DNA from: Comamonadaceae bacterium
GTDB taxonomy: Bacteria > Pseudomonadota > Gammaproteobacteria > Burkholderiales > Burkholderiaceae_C
Direction: 5' to 3'
Assembly: GCA_947448745.1 (NCBI GenBank)
Contig: CANFOQ010000017.1
Location: forward strand, 1 to 54,597
Length of the DNA stretch: 54,597 nucleotides
Below the pieces are notes generated by a model. The model was not told the origin of the DNA. It ran no database searches and saw nothing but the letters and a program-made list of their open reading frames with translations. Made by a program: the position numbers and the translations under genes. Of this stretch, positions 36,726 through 51,806 are shown piece by piece. Every line of letters begins with the position of its first letter. Position 1 is the stretch's first letter.

Positions 36726-37408
36726 GCGCCGCCGCGTTTGCCACGCGACAAATCGACACCCAGCTGTTTGAGCTTGCGGTAGAGGTGGGTCCGCTCGAGA
36801 CCCGTCTTTTCGGCCACACGGGTCATGGACCCCGCTTCTTGCGCCAAGTGAAATTCAAAATAAGCTTTTTCAAATGAATCGCGTGCTTCACGCAAAGGCC
36901 CGTTCAGGTCAAAACTTTGCACAGCTTGGTTGGCCGCCACTGGCGCCAGTGGCACTGACAAGGGCATGACAGCGTGGCCCAAGGTGTTGGCGATGCTGAG
37001 CGGGTTGTTGGACGCCGGCAGGGCTTTGGGTGGGGCACTCACGGGCTTGCGGCTCAGCCCCTGCTCGACAGCTTTCAACAACTTTTGCAGGGTGATGGGT
37101 TTTTCCAAGAAGGCCAAGGCGCCAATCCGGGTGGCCTCGACGGCGGTGTCGATGGTGGCGTGGCCACTCATCATGATGACCGGCATGTTGAGCAAGCCCG
37201 CACCCGCCCATTCTTTGAGCAAGGTGACGCCGTCGGTGTCGGGCATCCAGATGTCGAGCAAGACCAAATCGGGTCGTGCCGCCAACCGGGCCGCTCGGGC
37301 TTGCGACGCGTTTTCAGCCAATTCAACCTGATGACCTTCGTCGTTCAAGATTTCGAACAAGAGGTCACGGATACCAAGCTCGTCATCGACCACCAAGATT
37401 GTTGCCAT
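36722..37408 (-). CDS. NtrX-like response regulator lacking the AAA+ domain
   Basis: A 228-aa response regulator. The receiver domain (1-120) has the acidic pair D8/D9, phospho-acceptor D52 in LVLLDIWMPDTDG, Ser81 and Lys103. A linker rich in Pro and Ala (about 120-165) follows. The C-terminus is a Fis-type HTH (FEKAYFEFHLAQEAGSMTRVAEKTGLERTHLYRKLKQLGVDL). The sigma-54-activating AAA+ domain of true NtrX (about 450 aa) is absent, so it should act without sigma-54 activation. It follows the NtrY-like kinase gene by 9 bp, forming a two-component pair. Confidence 0.88.
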   Translation of the reverse strand: MATILVVDDELGIRDLLFEILNDEGHQVELAENASQARAARLAARPDLVLLDIWMPDTDGVTLLKEWAGAGLLNMPVIMMSGHATIDTAVEATRIGALAFLEKPITLQKLLKAVEQGLSRKPVSAPPKALPASNNPLSIANTLGHAVMPLSVPLAPVAANQAVQSFDLNGPLREARDSFEKAYFEFHLAQEAGSMTRVAEKTGLERTHLYRKLKQLGVDLSRGKRGGA

Positions 37409-37417
37409 GTTGCGTTT

Positions 37418-39682
37418 CTAGTTCAGGTTGAGTTGGGAATCTGCGAGTCGAAATGATAACGATACTTGCGCACCAGTGACCAGCTCATCTTGCAATTTGT
37501 TTTTCAGCTCGATGCGGGCGTGGTGCTCGTCGGCGATTTTCTTCACCACCGCCAAACCCAAGCCTGTGCCGCTGGCCTTGGTGGTGACATACGGTTCAAA
37601 CGCCCGCTGCAACACCGCGTCACTGAAGCCTGTGCCATTGTCGTGAATACTCAAACGCACCCGCTGTGACTGCGCCCGCATTTCAGTGCGCACCTCCACT
37701 TGAGCTTGTGGGGATTGTGCACAGGCATCTTGCGCGTTTTGAATCAGGTTGTGCACCACTTGGCGCAGCTGGGCAGCGTCCCCCAAGATCGGCGGCAAAT
37801 CGGTTTGTAAATGCCAAGTCACGGGGACCACCGCATTCACGTTGTCATACAGCGGCATCATCTCGCTCAGCATGTCGTTCAAATCCAGCGCTTGCAGTCG
37901 CGCTTGCGGCAAGCGGCCAAAGTCACGGAATTCGTTGACCAAGCGTTGCAACGCGTCCACCTGGTCGACGATGGTTTTCACAGATTTGGTGACCAAGGTT
38001 TGGTCCGCAGCGTCGAGCTTGCCTTGCAGCTTCATGGCCAAGCGCTCGGCCGAGAGTTGAATCGGCGTCAGGGGGTTTTTGATTTCATGCGCCAAGCGTC
38101 TGGCCACCTCGGCCCATGCTTGGGTGCGCTGCGCCGACACGATTTCAGAAATATCGTCGAACACCAACAGCCAATCGCCTTGGGGCAACAAGGCACCACG
38201 GGCGACCAAGGTGGTGTGGCTGACGGTTTGCGCAGCAAAGTCATTGGCACGGTCGCGCGGTTCGGTTGCATCCAATTCGAAGGACTGCTGCCAGTGGTCT
38301 AGGCTGTGCTGTTGGTGCTCGGCCACAAACTCGGAAAACTGCTCCATCACTTGGTGTCCAAACACCTCTAAGCCTTCCACCGCTTGCAAGGGCTTGCCCA
38401 CATGCACAGCCATCGGCATGTGCAAGATGCGGGTCGCACCTGGGTTGATCGACAAAATTTCACCCTCTGGATTGAGCAAGATGACGCCTGCCGTCAAGTT
38501 GTCCAGCATGGTTTGCAAATGACTGCGTGCCAAGTCCACCTGCGCCATGCTGCGCTCGACCGAACTGCGGGCATCGGAGAGTTGTTGGGTCATGTCGGCA
38601 AAGGACCGGGTCAGGCCGTCCAATTCGTCTTTGCCTTGCAAAAACGGTTTGGGTCGCAAGTCCCCTGCAGCCACATCGCGCACACCTTCGGCCAGCACCA
38701 GCAGGGGCCTGGCCAATTGGTTGCCCAACAAGACCGCCAGCAACACCGCCCCGAACACGGCTAAAAACAAGGCCAGGGTGAGCGTGCCGATGTACATGCG
38801 TTGCAAGCCATTTCGTGCCAAGGCCCGCTCTTGGTATTCACGGTTCGCTTCCAACACAGCCAAGGCATTGGCCACCAACACGGGTGGCAGTTTTTTCACC
38901 ACCTGCAAGACTTGCTGTTGCTCATCGAGTTGAAAGCCCGCGCCTGGCATCTTCACCAACACCTTCATGCGCGGCACCATGCCTGGGCTGTTGTCGTCCA
39001 AGCCCTCGCTGCGCCAACTGACGCCTTGCAGTCGCACTTGCCGCCATTCAGAGGCACTGGGGCGCTCGGGTTGCAACTGGTATTTGTCTTCCCCCACCGT
39101 GGCCACCACCGAACCGTTGCTGCGCCACACCGTGACCTCGTTTGCATCGAGCTGTTCACGCACTTTTTCCAAGGCCACGGGCAGGCTGCTGTCAGGTGTG
39201 CCACGCAAGCCCACACTTGAACTGCGCACACTGGCGGTCAATTCATTGGCCAAGCTCTCCAGCGTGGATCGGCTCAGGTTCAGGCCAGCGTCCAATGCCA
39301 CCTCGACCTTGGTGTCAAACCACACCTCGATCGAACGGGTGACGAATTGGTATGAGACGCCGTAAATCAACAAGCCCGGCAAGATGCCCACCAAGCCAAA
39401 AATAGCCGCCAACTTGACCAACAAACGGCTGCCGAATTTGCCTTGCCGCAACCGGCTGACGAGTCGCCAAGCAAACCAAGCAATCACCACCAACAGCAAA
39501 CCGGCAAACACCGTGTTCAGACCAAACAACAAGCTGTAGTTTTGCTCGTAGACATCCCAACGCTGGGTGGCCTGGGTCAATAAGAACAGCAGCACCAAGG
39601 CCAAGGACATGAGGATGGTCAGCACCACCCCCAGCAGCCAACTGCGGTGGCGCAAGGCGGGCGCCGTTTGCTGCTGCATCAT
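37418..39682 (-). CDS. NtrY-like membrane sensor histidine kinase
   Basis: A 754-aa kinase. It has three or four N-terminal TM segments, a periplasmic domain of about 190 residues, a TM and HAMP linker (LARPLLVLAEGVRDVAAGDLRP), a PAS domain (LDNLTAGVILLNPEGEILSINPGATRIL), the HisKA H-box (EVARRLAHEIKNPLTPIQLSAERL) and a HATPase domain (VHNLIQNAQDACAQS, LSIHDNGTGFSDAVLQRAFEPYVTTKASGTGLGLAVVKKIADEHHARI). The start at 39682 makes an ATGA overlap with DUF4390. The signal sensed is unknown; NtrYX systems elsewhere respond to nitrogen or redox state. Confidence 0.92.
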   Translation of the reverse strand: MMQQQTAPALRHRSWLLGVVLTILMSLALVLLFLLTQATQRWDVYEQNYSLLFGLNTVFAGLLLVVIAWFAWRLVSRLRQGKFGSRLLVKLAAIFGLVGILPGLLIYGVSYQFVTRSIEVWFDTKVEVALDAGLNLSRSTLESLANELTASVRSSSVGLRGTPDSSLPVALEKVREQLDANEVTVWRSNGSVVATVGEDKYQLQPERPSASEWRQVRLQGVSWRSEGLDDNSPGMVPRMKVLVKMPGAGFQLDEQQQVLQVVKKLPPVLVANALAVLEANREYQERALARNGLQRMYIGTLTLALFLAVFGAVLLAVLLGNQLARPLLVLAEGVRDVAAGDLRPKPFLQGKDELDGLTRSFADMTQQLSDARSSVERSMAQVDLARSHLQTMLDNLTAGVILLNPEGEILSINPGATRILHMPMAVHVGKPLQAVEGLEVFGHQVMEQFSEFVAEHQQHSLDHWQQSFELDATEPRDRANDFAAQTVSHTTLVARGALLPQGDWLLVFDDISEIVSAQRTQAWAEVARRLAHEIKNPLTPIQLSAERLAMKLQGKLDAADQTLVTKSVKTIVDQVDALQRLVNEFRDFGRLPQARLQALDLNDMLSEMMPLYDNVNAVVPVTWHLQTDLPPILGDAAQLRQVVHNLIQNAQDACAQSPQAQVEVRTEMRAQSQRVRLSIHDNGTGFSDAVLQRAFEPYVTTKASGTGLGLAVVKKIADEHHARIELKNKLQDELVTGAQVSLSFRLADSQLNLN

Positions 39683-40311
39683 TTGCCGGCGTCGTCCAGA
39701 CGCTGTGCATGGTGCAATTCCAGCGCCCAATCGTTGGTGGCCAAGTTGCCAAACTGCAAGGCTTGGGGCAGTTGGCTCAGATCCAAGCTGAAATGAAAAT
39801 CCAATTTTTGTTTGGCATCGGTGTTCATCACGCCGAGCTCGGCTATCTTCCAGCGGTTGATTTTTTGCACCACCTGCAAAGCATCTTTCAAGCTGTCGTA
39901 ACTCGCACCGAGTGAGACGCCCAAGCCGCTGGACTGCATCGGTTGAGCTGCTTGCATCACCCGCCAGCGGCGCGACAGGGGTTGGTAACTGATGCGAATG
40001 TAGCGCTCGGTTTGACTGGTGCGCTTGTCATACCAATACCAACGCTCGCGCAACACGGTGGCTTGCATCACAAAATTGACCGGCATGCCACGCGTCAACG
40101 CGTCTTCCAAACTCGGCGGCAATTCAAAGGCCAAATTGGCATTCAAATACAAGCCGTCTTCACCGCGCTCGATTTGAAAATCGGTCAACTGCACACCATT
40201 GCTTTGCGCATGCAGTTGGGCCATTCCCATGCTCAGACTCAGCAGCAACAGCGCCTGCGCGCCTGCTCGGCAACAGGCCTTGGCCCAGCGCGCAAAGCCG
40301 CGCTCAAGCAT
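39679..40311 (-). CDS. DUF4390 domain protein, probably exported
   Basis: A protein of about 210 aa if started at the ATG at 40311 (MLERGFARWAKACCRAGAQALLLLSLSMGMAQLHAQ), which reads as a signal peptide; longer starts up to 40365 are possible. The mature part (VQLTDFQIERGEDGLYLNANLAFELPPSLEDALTRGMPVNFVMQATVLRERWYWYDKRTSQTERYIRISYQPLSRRWRV) is the DUF4390 signature. In Burkholderiales this gene regularly sits between rsmB and the NtrY-like kinase, as here. Its role is unknown; export plus position suggests a periplasmic partner of the kinase. Confidence 0.82.
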   Translation of the reverse strand: MLERGFARWAKACCRAGAQALLLLSLSMGMAQLHAQSNGVQLTDFQIERGEDGLYLNANLAFELPPSLEDALTRGMPVNFVMQATVLRERWYWYDKRTSQTERYIRISYQPLSRRWRVMQAAQPMQSSGLGVSLGASYDSLKDALQVVQKINRWKIAELGVMNTDAKQKLDFHFSLDLSQLPQALQFGNLATNDWALELHHAQRLDDAGK

Positions 40312-41650
40312 CGAGGCGGCGTTCAAGCAGGGCATAAAAGAATCCATCGTGGTCACGCAGACCATTGTCCAAGACCCCGGCGGGGTTTGCGCTTGAGGCC
40401 GGCTTTAATTGACCCGGCGAGGGAAGCAATCGGGCCTGAGTGTTGTTTACAAGAAACGAATCAATTTGACCCTGCCCCTCTTGCTTGAACAAGGAGCAGG
40501 TGCAATAGAGCAGACGACCGCCCGGTTTGAGCAAAGGCCACAAGGCACGCAACAAGGCTTGCTGCTGTTGGGCCAAGCCTGCCACGTCGGATGCGCGACG
40601 CAACCAAGGGATGTCGGGATGGCGCCGAACAATGCCCGACGCGGTGCAAGGCGCGTCTAGCAAGATGGCATCGAAGGCTTGGCCATTCCACCAAGTGCTG
40701 GGTTGGGCGGCATCAGCGGCGCGCACTTCAGCGTGCAACTGCAACCGATGCAAGTTCTCTGCAATGCGTTGGCACCGCCCTGCATCAATGTCCAAGGCCA
40801 ACACCTCGGCATCGGCCAATTCCAAAAGGTGCGCGGTTTTGCCACCTGGTGCTGCACAGGCATCCAACACCCGCAAGCGTTGCCCTGGCGCTGCTTGCAA
40901 GCCGCTCAATAGCGTGGGCGCGGCCAGTTGCGCGCCCAAGTCTTGCACCGACCACAAGCCTTGCTCAAAGCCGGGCAGGCTGTGCACGCCACGGGCTTGG
41001 TGCAATAACAGGCCGACTTCTCCAGCCTGATCGGACGCAATGCCCTGGGCTTGCCACTGACTTTGCAAGGCCTCGCGGCTGATCAAGCGGGTGTTGACCC
41101 GCACGGCCATGGGGGCGGCTTGCAAACTCGCTTTCAGCAGCGTCTGCCAATCATCGGGATGGTCTCGGCGGAGTGCTTGAATCCACCATTCGGGGGCATT
41201 CCATTGCGCACTGGGCAGGCTGTTGGTTTGGGCGATCAACACCTCGCGTTCGCGCAGCAAGCGCCGCACACAGGCATTGATGAACGCGGCCTGGGCCTTG
41301 GTGGCGGGGTGGCGTTTGGCGGCCTCCACCAGTTGGCTTACCAGCGTGTGTGCTGGGTACATGGCCTGGTCTTCTTGCAAGACCAAGGCCACGCCAACGC
41401 ACAGAAGTGCGTTGGCCTCGGCACTGGGTTGTCGTTGCACCAGCAGTTTTTTCACGGCCAAGGTGCGCCCCCATTGACGCAATACCGCAAACAACAAGGC
41501 TTGAGCAGCTGGTCGCAAGCGCGGCTCCACCTGGCTCAAAGCTTGGCTGTGGTTGCGGCCTTGCAGCACGGCTTGAAGCGCATGGGCGCACGCCTGCAAT
41601 TGTTGCCACAAAGGCGGGGCCAAGCTTGCAGCGTCGCTCGGCTTGTGCAT
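40304..41650 (-). CDS. rsmB: 16S rRNA (cytosine-967-C5) methyltransferase
   Basis: RsmB methylates C967 of 16S rRNA using S-adenosylmethionine. The 448-aa length from the ATG at 41650 is usual, with an N-terminal NusB-like RNA-binding domain (about 1-150). The methyltransferase core has LRVLDACAAPGGKTAHLLELA (SAM site), AILLDAPCTASGIVRRHPDIPWLRR (Pro-Cys motif), and PGGRLLYCTCSLFKQEG, whose Thr-Cys holds the catalytic Cys. It overlaps lemA by ATGA and DUF4390 by 8 bp. Confidence 0.95.
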   Translation of the reverse strand: MHKPSDAASLAPPLWQQLQACAHALQAVLQGRNHSQALSQVEPRLRPAAQALLFAVLRQWGRTLAVKKLLVQRQPSAEANALLCVGVALVLQEDQAMYPAHTLVSQLVEAAKRHPATKAQAAFINACVRRLLREREVLIAQTNSLPSAQWNAPEWWIQALRRDHPDDWQTLLKASLQAAPMAVRVNTRLISREALQSQWQAQGIASDQAGEVGLLLHQARGVHSLPGFEQGLWSVQDLGAQLAAPTLLSGLQAAPGQRLRVLDACAAPGGKTAHLLELADAEVLALDIDAGRCQRIAENLHRLQLHAEVRAADAAQPSTWWNGQAFDAILLDAPCTASGIVRRHPDIPWLRRASDVAGLAQQQQALLRALWPLLKPGGRLLYCTCSLFKQEGQGQIDSFLVNNTQARLLPSPGQLKPASSANPAGVLDNGLRDHDGFFYALLERRLDA

Positions 41651-42207
41651 CACAAAATAGTGGCTGGATGGAACTGAAACACCTTGGCCAGCAAAGCCGC
41701 AGGGTATTGCGCGATGGCTTGGTTGTAGTCTTGTATGGCTGCGTTGAAGCGCTGCACCTCGGGTTGCACCAGCAAGTCCAACTCCAACCAACGTTGCTTC
41801 AGGGCGTCGGGCACGCTCACGTAATAGACGTCGGGATGGATCAACGCCAACCAAGCATCTTGCAACTCAGACGCAGCATCTTGCAAGGCATTGACACTGT
41901 CGGGTTCGAGGGGGTGGGATTGCATCCGGGCCATGGCCACGGTGCTCAAACTGGCTGCCACTTGCAAGCGGGTCCATTGGTCTGCACCCAAGTCGGGTGC
42001 GAACGAGGTGGCCCACAACTGCGGCGCAGCAGCCGCAGCAGTGACCGCTTGATGAACCAGCTCTTGGTAGTTCATCAAGACGCTTTCGAGAGGTCCGAAT
42101 TGCTGCCCGACTTGGGCGCGCAAGCGCACCAAGCGGTTGTAAGCCCCCAGTGCCCAAAACACCAGGACCGACAGCAGCAACCAGAACCAGCCCGAATGCA
42201 ACAACAT
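41650..42207 (-). CDS. lemA: LemA family membrane protein
   Basis: A 185-aa protein beginning MLLHSGWFWLLLSVLVFWALGAYNRLVRLRAQVGQQFGPLE. One N-terminal TM helix is followed by the LemA helical domain (NRLVRLRAQV and the C-terminal FNAAIQDYNQAIAQYPAALLAKVFQF, a LemA hallmark). The rest is a long alpha-helical bundle. Function of LemA proteins is poorly defined. It lies between rpoC and rsmB, 56 bp downstream of rpoC. Confidence 0.85.
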   Translation of the reverse strand: MLLHSGWFWLLLSVLVFWALGAYNRLVRLRAQVGQQFGPLESVLMNYQELVHQAVTAAAAAPQLWATSFAPDLGADQWTRLQVAASLSTVAMARMQSHPLEPDSVNALQDAASELQDAWLALIHPDVYYVSVPDALKQRWLELDLLVQPEVQRFNAAIQDYNQAIAQYPAALLAKVFQFHPATIL

Positions 42208-42263
42208 GTCAGCGATTCGAAACGTGCAAGACGTTCCCTCCAAGCCCCGCAGGGCCTAGGGGG

Positions 42264-46477
<4,214 letters not shown>

Positions 46478-46481
<4 letters not shown>

Positions 46482-49400
46482 GAACGCTCCAACTCAATAT
46501 CGATGCCCAATGAACGAATTTCTTTGACCAACACGTTGAACGATTCGGGCATGCCCGCTTCGATCGCGTGTTCGCCCTTGACGATGCTTTCGTAAACCTT
46601 GGTGCGGCCTTGCACGTCGTCGGATTTGACGGTGAGCATTTCCTGCAAGGTGTAAGAGGCACCATAGGCTTCCAACGCCCAGACCTCCATCTCGCCAAAA
46701 CGCTGACCACCAAACTGGGCCTTGCCGCCCAAAGGTTGTTGGGTGACCAAGCTGTAAGGGCCGGTGGAACGGGCGTGCATTTTGTCGTCCACCAAGTGGT
46801 GCAACTTCAACACGTGCATGTAACCCACGGTGGTGGGACGGTCAAAAGCGTCGCCGGTGCAACCATCGAACAAATTCGCTTGGGTGCGGGCCGAGGTCAG
46901 GCCTTTGGACTTGACCACGTCTTCCGGATAAGCCACTTTGAGCATGGTGCGGATGTCTTCTTCTGAAGCGCCATCAAACACCGGTGTCGCAAAGGGCACG
47001 CCCAAGGACAGGTTGTTGGCCATCTCTTTGATGTCCTTGTCGCTCAATTTGCTCAGGTCTTCTTTGTGACCTGTGGTGTTGTAGAGGGTTTCCAAGAAGG
47101 TGCGCAATTCAGCAGCCTTGGCTTCCTCTTGCATCATGTGGCCCAGTTGTTCACCAATGCCTTTGGCAGCCCAGCCCAAATGCACTTCGAGCACCTGACC
47201 CACGTTCATGCGCGAAGGCACGCCCAAGGGGTTGAGCACGATGTCCACAGGGGTGCCATCGGCCATGTAAGGCATGTCTTCCACGGGAACAATCTTGGAG
47301 ACCACACCCTTGTTGCCATGACGACCAGCCATCTTGTCACCAGGCTGCAACCGACGTTTGACCGCCAAGTAGACCTTGACCATCTTCAACACACCGGCTG
47401 GCAACTCGTCGCCTTGGGTGAGTTTTTTGCGCTTTTCTTCGAACGCCAAATCGAAGCTGTGACGGGTTTGCGCCAAAGCGTTCTTGATGCTTTCCAGTTG
47501 TGAAGCGATTTCTTCGTCGGCAGGACGGATGTCGAACCAGTGGAATTTCTCCACGCTGGCCAGATAGTCTTTGTCGATCTTGCTGCCTTTGGCCAGCTTT
47601 TGCGGGCCACCGTTGGCCACTTTGCCCAAGAGCAATTTGTGGATACGGTCGAAAGCATCGGCTTCCACAATGCGCAACTGGTCGTTCAAGTCCAAACGGA
47701 AACGCTTGAGTTCATCGTCAATGATCTGCTGTGCGCGTTTGTCGCGCACGATGCCTTCACGGGTGAAGACCTGCACGTCAATGACGGTGCCTTGTGAACC
47801 TTGATCAACACGCAATGAGGTGTCTTTCACATCCGAGGCTTTTTCACCGAAGATGGCGCGCAGCAATTTCTCTTCGGGGGTCAGGGTGGTTTCGCCTTTG
47901 GGCGTCACCTTGCCGACCAACACATCGCCGGGCTGCACTTCTGCACCCACGAAGATGATGCCGGACTCGTCCAAGCGGTTGAGTTGCTGTTCAGCCAAGT
48001 TGGGGATGTCGCGGGTGATTTCTTCCGCGCCCAATTTGGTGTCACGCGCCATCACCACGAGTTCTTCAATGTGGATTGATGTGTAGCGGTCTTCTGAAAC
48101 AACGCGCTCGGAGATGAGGATCGAATCTTCGAAGTTGTAGCCGTTCCATGGCATGAACGCGACCAACATGTTTTGGCCCAATGCCAATTCGCCCAAGTCG
48201 GTGGAGGCGCCGTCAGCGATGACGTCACCTTTGGCCAACTTGTCACCACGCTTCACGAAAGCGCGTTGGTGGATGTTGGTGTTTTGGTTGGAGCGTTGGT
48301 ACTTGATGAGGTTGTAAATATCTACACCCACTTCACCGGCTTGTGTTTCAGCGTCATTGACGCGAACCACGACGCGGGTGGCGTCAACGTAATCGACCAC
48401 ACCGCCACGGCTGGCGGTCACCACGGTGCCCGAGTCGATGGCGGCCACACGTTCGATGCCGGTGCCGACAAAGGCTTTCTCGGGGCGCAACACAGGCACA
48501 GCTTGACGCTGCATGTTGGCGCCCATCAAAGCGCGGTTGGCATCATCGTGTTCCAAGAAGGGCACGAGCGATGCCGCCACCGACACGATCTGGGCAGGTG
48601 ACACGTCCATGTACTGAACGCGCTCGGCGCCGCACAAAATGGATTCGCCTTTTTCACGGGCAGACACCAGGTCACCGATCAAGCGATCGTCTTTGTCCAA
48701 GGTGGCATTCGCTTGCGCAATCACGTACTTGGCTTCTTCGATGGCTGACAAGTAGTCAATTTCCAAAGTGACCTTGCCATCGATCACGCGACGGTAGGGG
48801 GTTTCAATGAAACCGTACTCGTTCAAGCGCGCATACAACGACAAAGAATTGATCAGACCAATGTTGGGGCCTTCAGGTGTCTCGATAGGACACACGCGAC
48901 CGTAGTGGGTCACGTGCACGTCACGCACCTCGAAGCCGGCACGTTCTCGGGTCAAACCACCTGGGCCGAGAGCGGACACGCGACGTTTGTGCGTGATTTC
49001 GGACAAGGGGTTGGTTTGGTCCATGAACTGGGACAACTGAGACGCACCGAAGAACTCTTTCAGCGCAGCCGAAATGGGCTTGCTGTTGATCAAGTCGTGT
49101 GGCATGAGCGGTTCTTGCTCGGCTTGACCCAAGCGTTCTTTGACGGCTTTTTCAATCCGCGCCAAACCGGTGCGGTATTGGTTTTCAGCCAACTCGCCCA
49201 CGCAACGCACGCGGCGATTGCCCAAGTGATCGATGTCATCGACTTCGCCACGGCCGTTGCGCAAGTCCACCAAGATTTTGACCACGGCCAAAATGTCTTC
49301 GTTGTTCAGCACCATGGGGCCGGTGGATTCATCGCGGCCAACACGGGCGTTGAATTTCATGCGACCAACACGCGACAAGTCGTAGGTGTCGGGGTTGTAG

Positions 49401-50590
49401 AACAAGCGTTGGAACAAGGCTTGCACCGCGTCTTCGGTGGGCGGCTCGCCAGGGCGCATCATGCGGTAGATGGCCACGCGCGCAGCAAATTCATCGGCGG
49501 TTTCGTCGATGCGCAGGGTTTGAGAAATGTAAGCACCTTGGTCCAACTCGTTGGTGTAGATGCACTGCAATTCTTTGACGCCACTGGTGCGCAATTTTTT
49601 CAGCAAGGCTTCTGTCAATTCGTCGTTGGCCTTGGCGATGATCTCGCCAGTTTCTTCATCAACGATGTTGCGTGCCACAACGCGGCCGATCAGGAAGTCT
49701 TCAGGCACCGACACATGGGTGGTGGCTGTGGTTTCCATTTCACGGGTGTGGCGTGCTGTGATGCGCTTGTCTTTGGCGACCACCACATTGCCGTTTTTAT
49801 CGGTGATGTCAAAACGAGCCACTTCACCGCGCAAACGCTCGGCCACGAATTCCATTTGTGCGCCACTGTCCATCATGCGGAAGTTGTCGTTCACAAAGAA
49901 GTTGGCGAGGATCGACTCGGGCGTCAGGCCAATGGCTTTGAGCAAAATCGTGACGGGCATTTTGCGGCGTCGGTCGACGCGGAAATACAAGATGTCTTTG
50001 GGGTCGAACTCGTAATCCAACCAAGAGCCACGGTAAGGAATGATGCGGGCACTGAACAACAGTTTGCCCGAACTGTGGGTTTTGCCCTTGTCGTGTTCAA
50101 AGAACACACCAGGCGAGCGGTGCAACTGCGACACGATGACGCGCTCGGTGCCGTTGATGATGAAGGAGCCTTTGTCGGTCATCAAGGGCACTTCGCCCAT
50201 GTAGACCTCTTGCTCTTTGACTTCTTTCACCACTTTGGATTGCGGTGTGGAGGAATCTCGGTCGTAAATGATCAGTTGCACGCGGGCGCGCACAGCGGAT
50301 GAAAAGGTGAGGCCACGGGTCTGGCATTCGCGTACATCGAAGGCGGGCTTGGCCAAGTTGTACTCAAGGTACTTCATCTCGACAAAACCATTGTGCGAGA
50401 CGATAGGGAATGCGGCTTCAAAGGCGGCTTGCAAGCCTTCTGCGCTGCGTTTTTTGGGGGCTACATCAGCTTGCAAAAACGCGGTGTACGCGTCTTTTTG
50501 CATTTGCAGCAGATAGGGGATTTCCAGCACGCTGTCGCGGCTGCCGAAACTTTTGCGGATGCGCTTGCGTTCGGTAAATGTATAGGCCAT
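46478..50590 (-). CDS. rpoB: RNA polymerase beta subunit
   Basis: The 1370-aa beta subunit. It starts [40 protein letters not shown]. The rifampicin region is recognisable as [47 protein letters not shown]. This looks wild type at the common resistance positions ([23 protein letters not shown]). The C-terminal [23 protein letters not shown] is also standard. It is transcribed from the rplJL-rpoBC unit. Confidence 0.99.
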
Positions 50591-50627
50591 GAGTACTCCG
50601 GACTTGATTCACTCGGCGACTGGGGCC

Positions 50628-50650
50628 GTGCAGATGACCAACATCTGCAC
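50628..50650 (-). other. Hairpin in the rpoB leader
   Basis: GTGCAGATG, a 5-base loop, then CATCTGCAC: a perfect 9-bp stem whose base is about 38 bp before the rpoB start codon. There is no U-tract, so it is not a standard terminator. It could be an RNA processing or regulatory structure in the rplL-rpoB gap, as is known for this operon in other bacteria. Confidence 0.55.
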
Positions 50651-50796
50651 GTTGTGCTTGGCCCGCTGGCCACTACCAGCGTTGGCGGACGGTTGCGCAT
50701 TGCACGCAACCCGAACCAAGGTTCTTCTGCAGTCAGCTCAGAAGACACTCAAGAGCAGGCCATGACCTGCTGTTGGGTATGCTCTGACAGAGCACA

Positions 50797-50832
50797 AAAG
50801 GCTGGCACTCCTTTTGAGAGTGACCAGCCTTT
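50797..50832 (-). terminator. Attenuator-like hairpin between rplL and rpoB
   Basis: Just 14 bp after the rplL stop, the minus strand forms a strong stem of 14 pairs with one bulge (AAAGGCTGG...CCAGCCTTT at the outside) and a 7-base loop. A short T-run (CCTTTTGTG) follows. This fits the partial terminator that sets the ratio of ribosomal protein to RNA polymerase subunits. A second small hairpin (GCTCT-GAC-AGAGC, 50781-50793) follows directly. Confidence 0.65.
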
Positions 50833-50845
50833 GCAAACGCCGGGT

Positions 50846-51223
50846 TTACTTGAGTTCGACCTTGGCGCCAGCTTCTTCCAATTTTTTCTTGGCGGCTTCG
50901 GCATCAGCTTTGGCTGCGCCTTCTTTGACGGCTTTGGGTGCGCCATCAACCAAGTCTTTGGCTTCTTTCAAGCCCAAGCCAGTGATCTCGCGAACAGCTT
51001 TGATGACGCCCACTTTGTTGGCACCAGCTTCGAGCAACATGACGTTGAACTCGGTTTTCTCTTCAGCAGCAGCTGCGCCACCGCCGCCACCAGCGGCAGC
51101 AGGTGCAGCCATGGCTGCAGCGCTCACACCAAATTTCTCTTCGATGGCTTTCACCAATTCGTTGAGTTCCATGACCGTCATGCTGTCGAGTGCGGTCAAA
51201 AATGCGTCTTTATCGAATGCCAT
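50846..51223 (-). CDS. rplL: 50S ribosomal protein L7/L12
   Basis: The 125-aa stalk protein that recruits translation factors. It starts [37 protein letters not shown], followed by the Ala/Gly hinge ([17 protein letters not shown]). The C-terminal domain is [47 protein letters not shown]. It is 64 bp downstream of rplJ in the usual operon and ends just before an attenuator-like hairpin. Confidence 0.99.
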   Translation of the reverse strand: MAFDKDAFLTALDSMTVMELNELVKAIEEKFGVSAAAMAAPAAAGGGGGAAAAEEKTEFNVMLLEAGANKVGVIKAVREITGLGLKEAKDLVDGAPKAVKEGAAKADAEAAKKKLEEAGAKVELK

Positions 51224-51287
51224 GTTGTTTCCTTAACTTTTCAGGGCTGCCACGAGGGCAGCGAATTTTTGAATGGGCTGACTGCTA

Positions 51288-51788
51288 TCAAGCAGCAACC
51301 GCTTCGCCTTTTTTCGCCGCCAATGCGCCGAGCACCACTGCGGTACGCGACATGGGCGACATGAGCAATCCACACAATTGCGCAAGCAAGACTTCCTTGG
51401 AGGGAATGCTGGCCAATTGTTTGACGCCGTTGACATCCAGGGTTTTGCCTGCGAATGCACCGCCACGGATGACCAACTTGTCGTTGGTCTTGGCGAAATC
51501 GGCCACCACTTTCGCGGCAGCAACTGCATCAACAGAAAAACCATAGATCAGCGGGCCGGTCATCTGGTCTGCGACACCTTCAAATGACGTACCTGCGACA
51601 GCACGGCGGGCCAAGGTGTTTTTCAACACGCTCAGGGTGACGCCATGGCTGCGCGCATTGGCGCGAAACTTGATCATGTCAGCGACCGTGATGCCGCGGT
51701 ATTCCGCCATCACCAGCGTCTGCGCTTGTGCGGCAAGTCCTGCCACTTCGGCAACGACTGCTTCTTTTTCACTGCGATTCAGACTCAA
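51288..51788 (-). CDS. rplJ: 50S ribosomal protein L10, TTG start codon
   Basis: The 166-aa stalk base protein that holds L7/L12 dimers. It starts [71 protein letters not shown], the normal family start. The start codon is TTG, with AAGGAG 8 bases upstream; no in-frame ATG fits. In many bacteria L10 represses its own translation by binding the mRNA leader, and a weak start codon plus the structured leader here would suit that. Confidence 0.97.
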   Translation of the reverse strand: MSLNRSEKEAVVAEVAGLAAQAQTLVMAEYRGITVADMIKFRANARSHGVTLSVLKNTLARRAVAGTSFEGVADQMTGPLIYGFSVDAVAAAKVVADFAKTNDKLVIRGGAFAGKTLDVNGVKQLASIPSKEVLLAQLCGLLMSPMSRTAVVLGALAAKKGEAVAA

Positions 51789-51806
51789 GGTCTACTCCTT
51801 CAAAAT

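Noticed and set aside
48905..50302. 465-residue open frame opposite rpoB
   Set aside because: rpoB is certain here and the frame has no domain signature.
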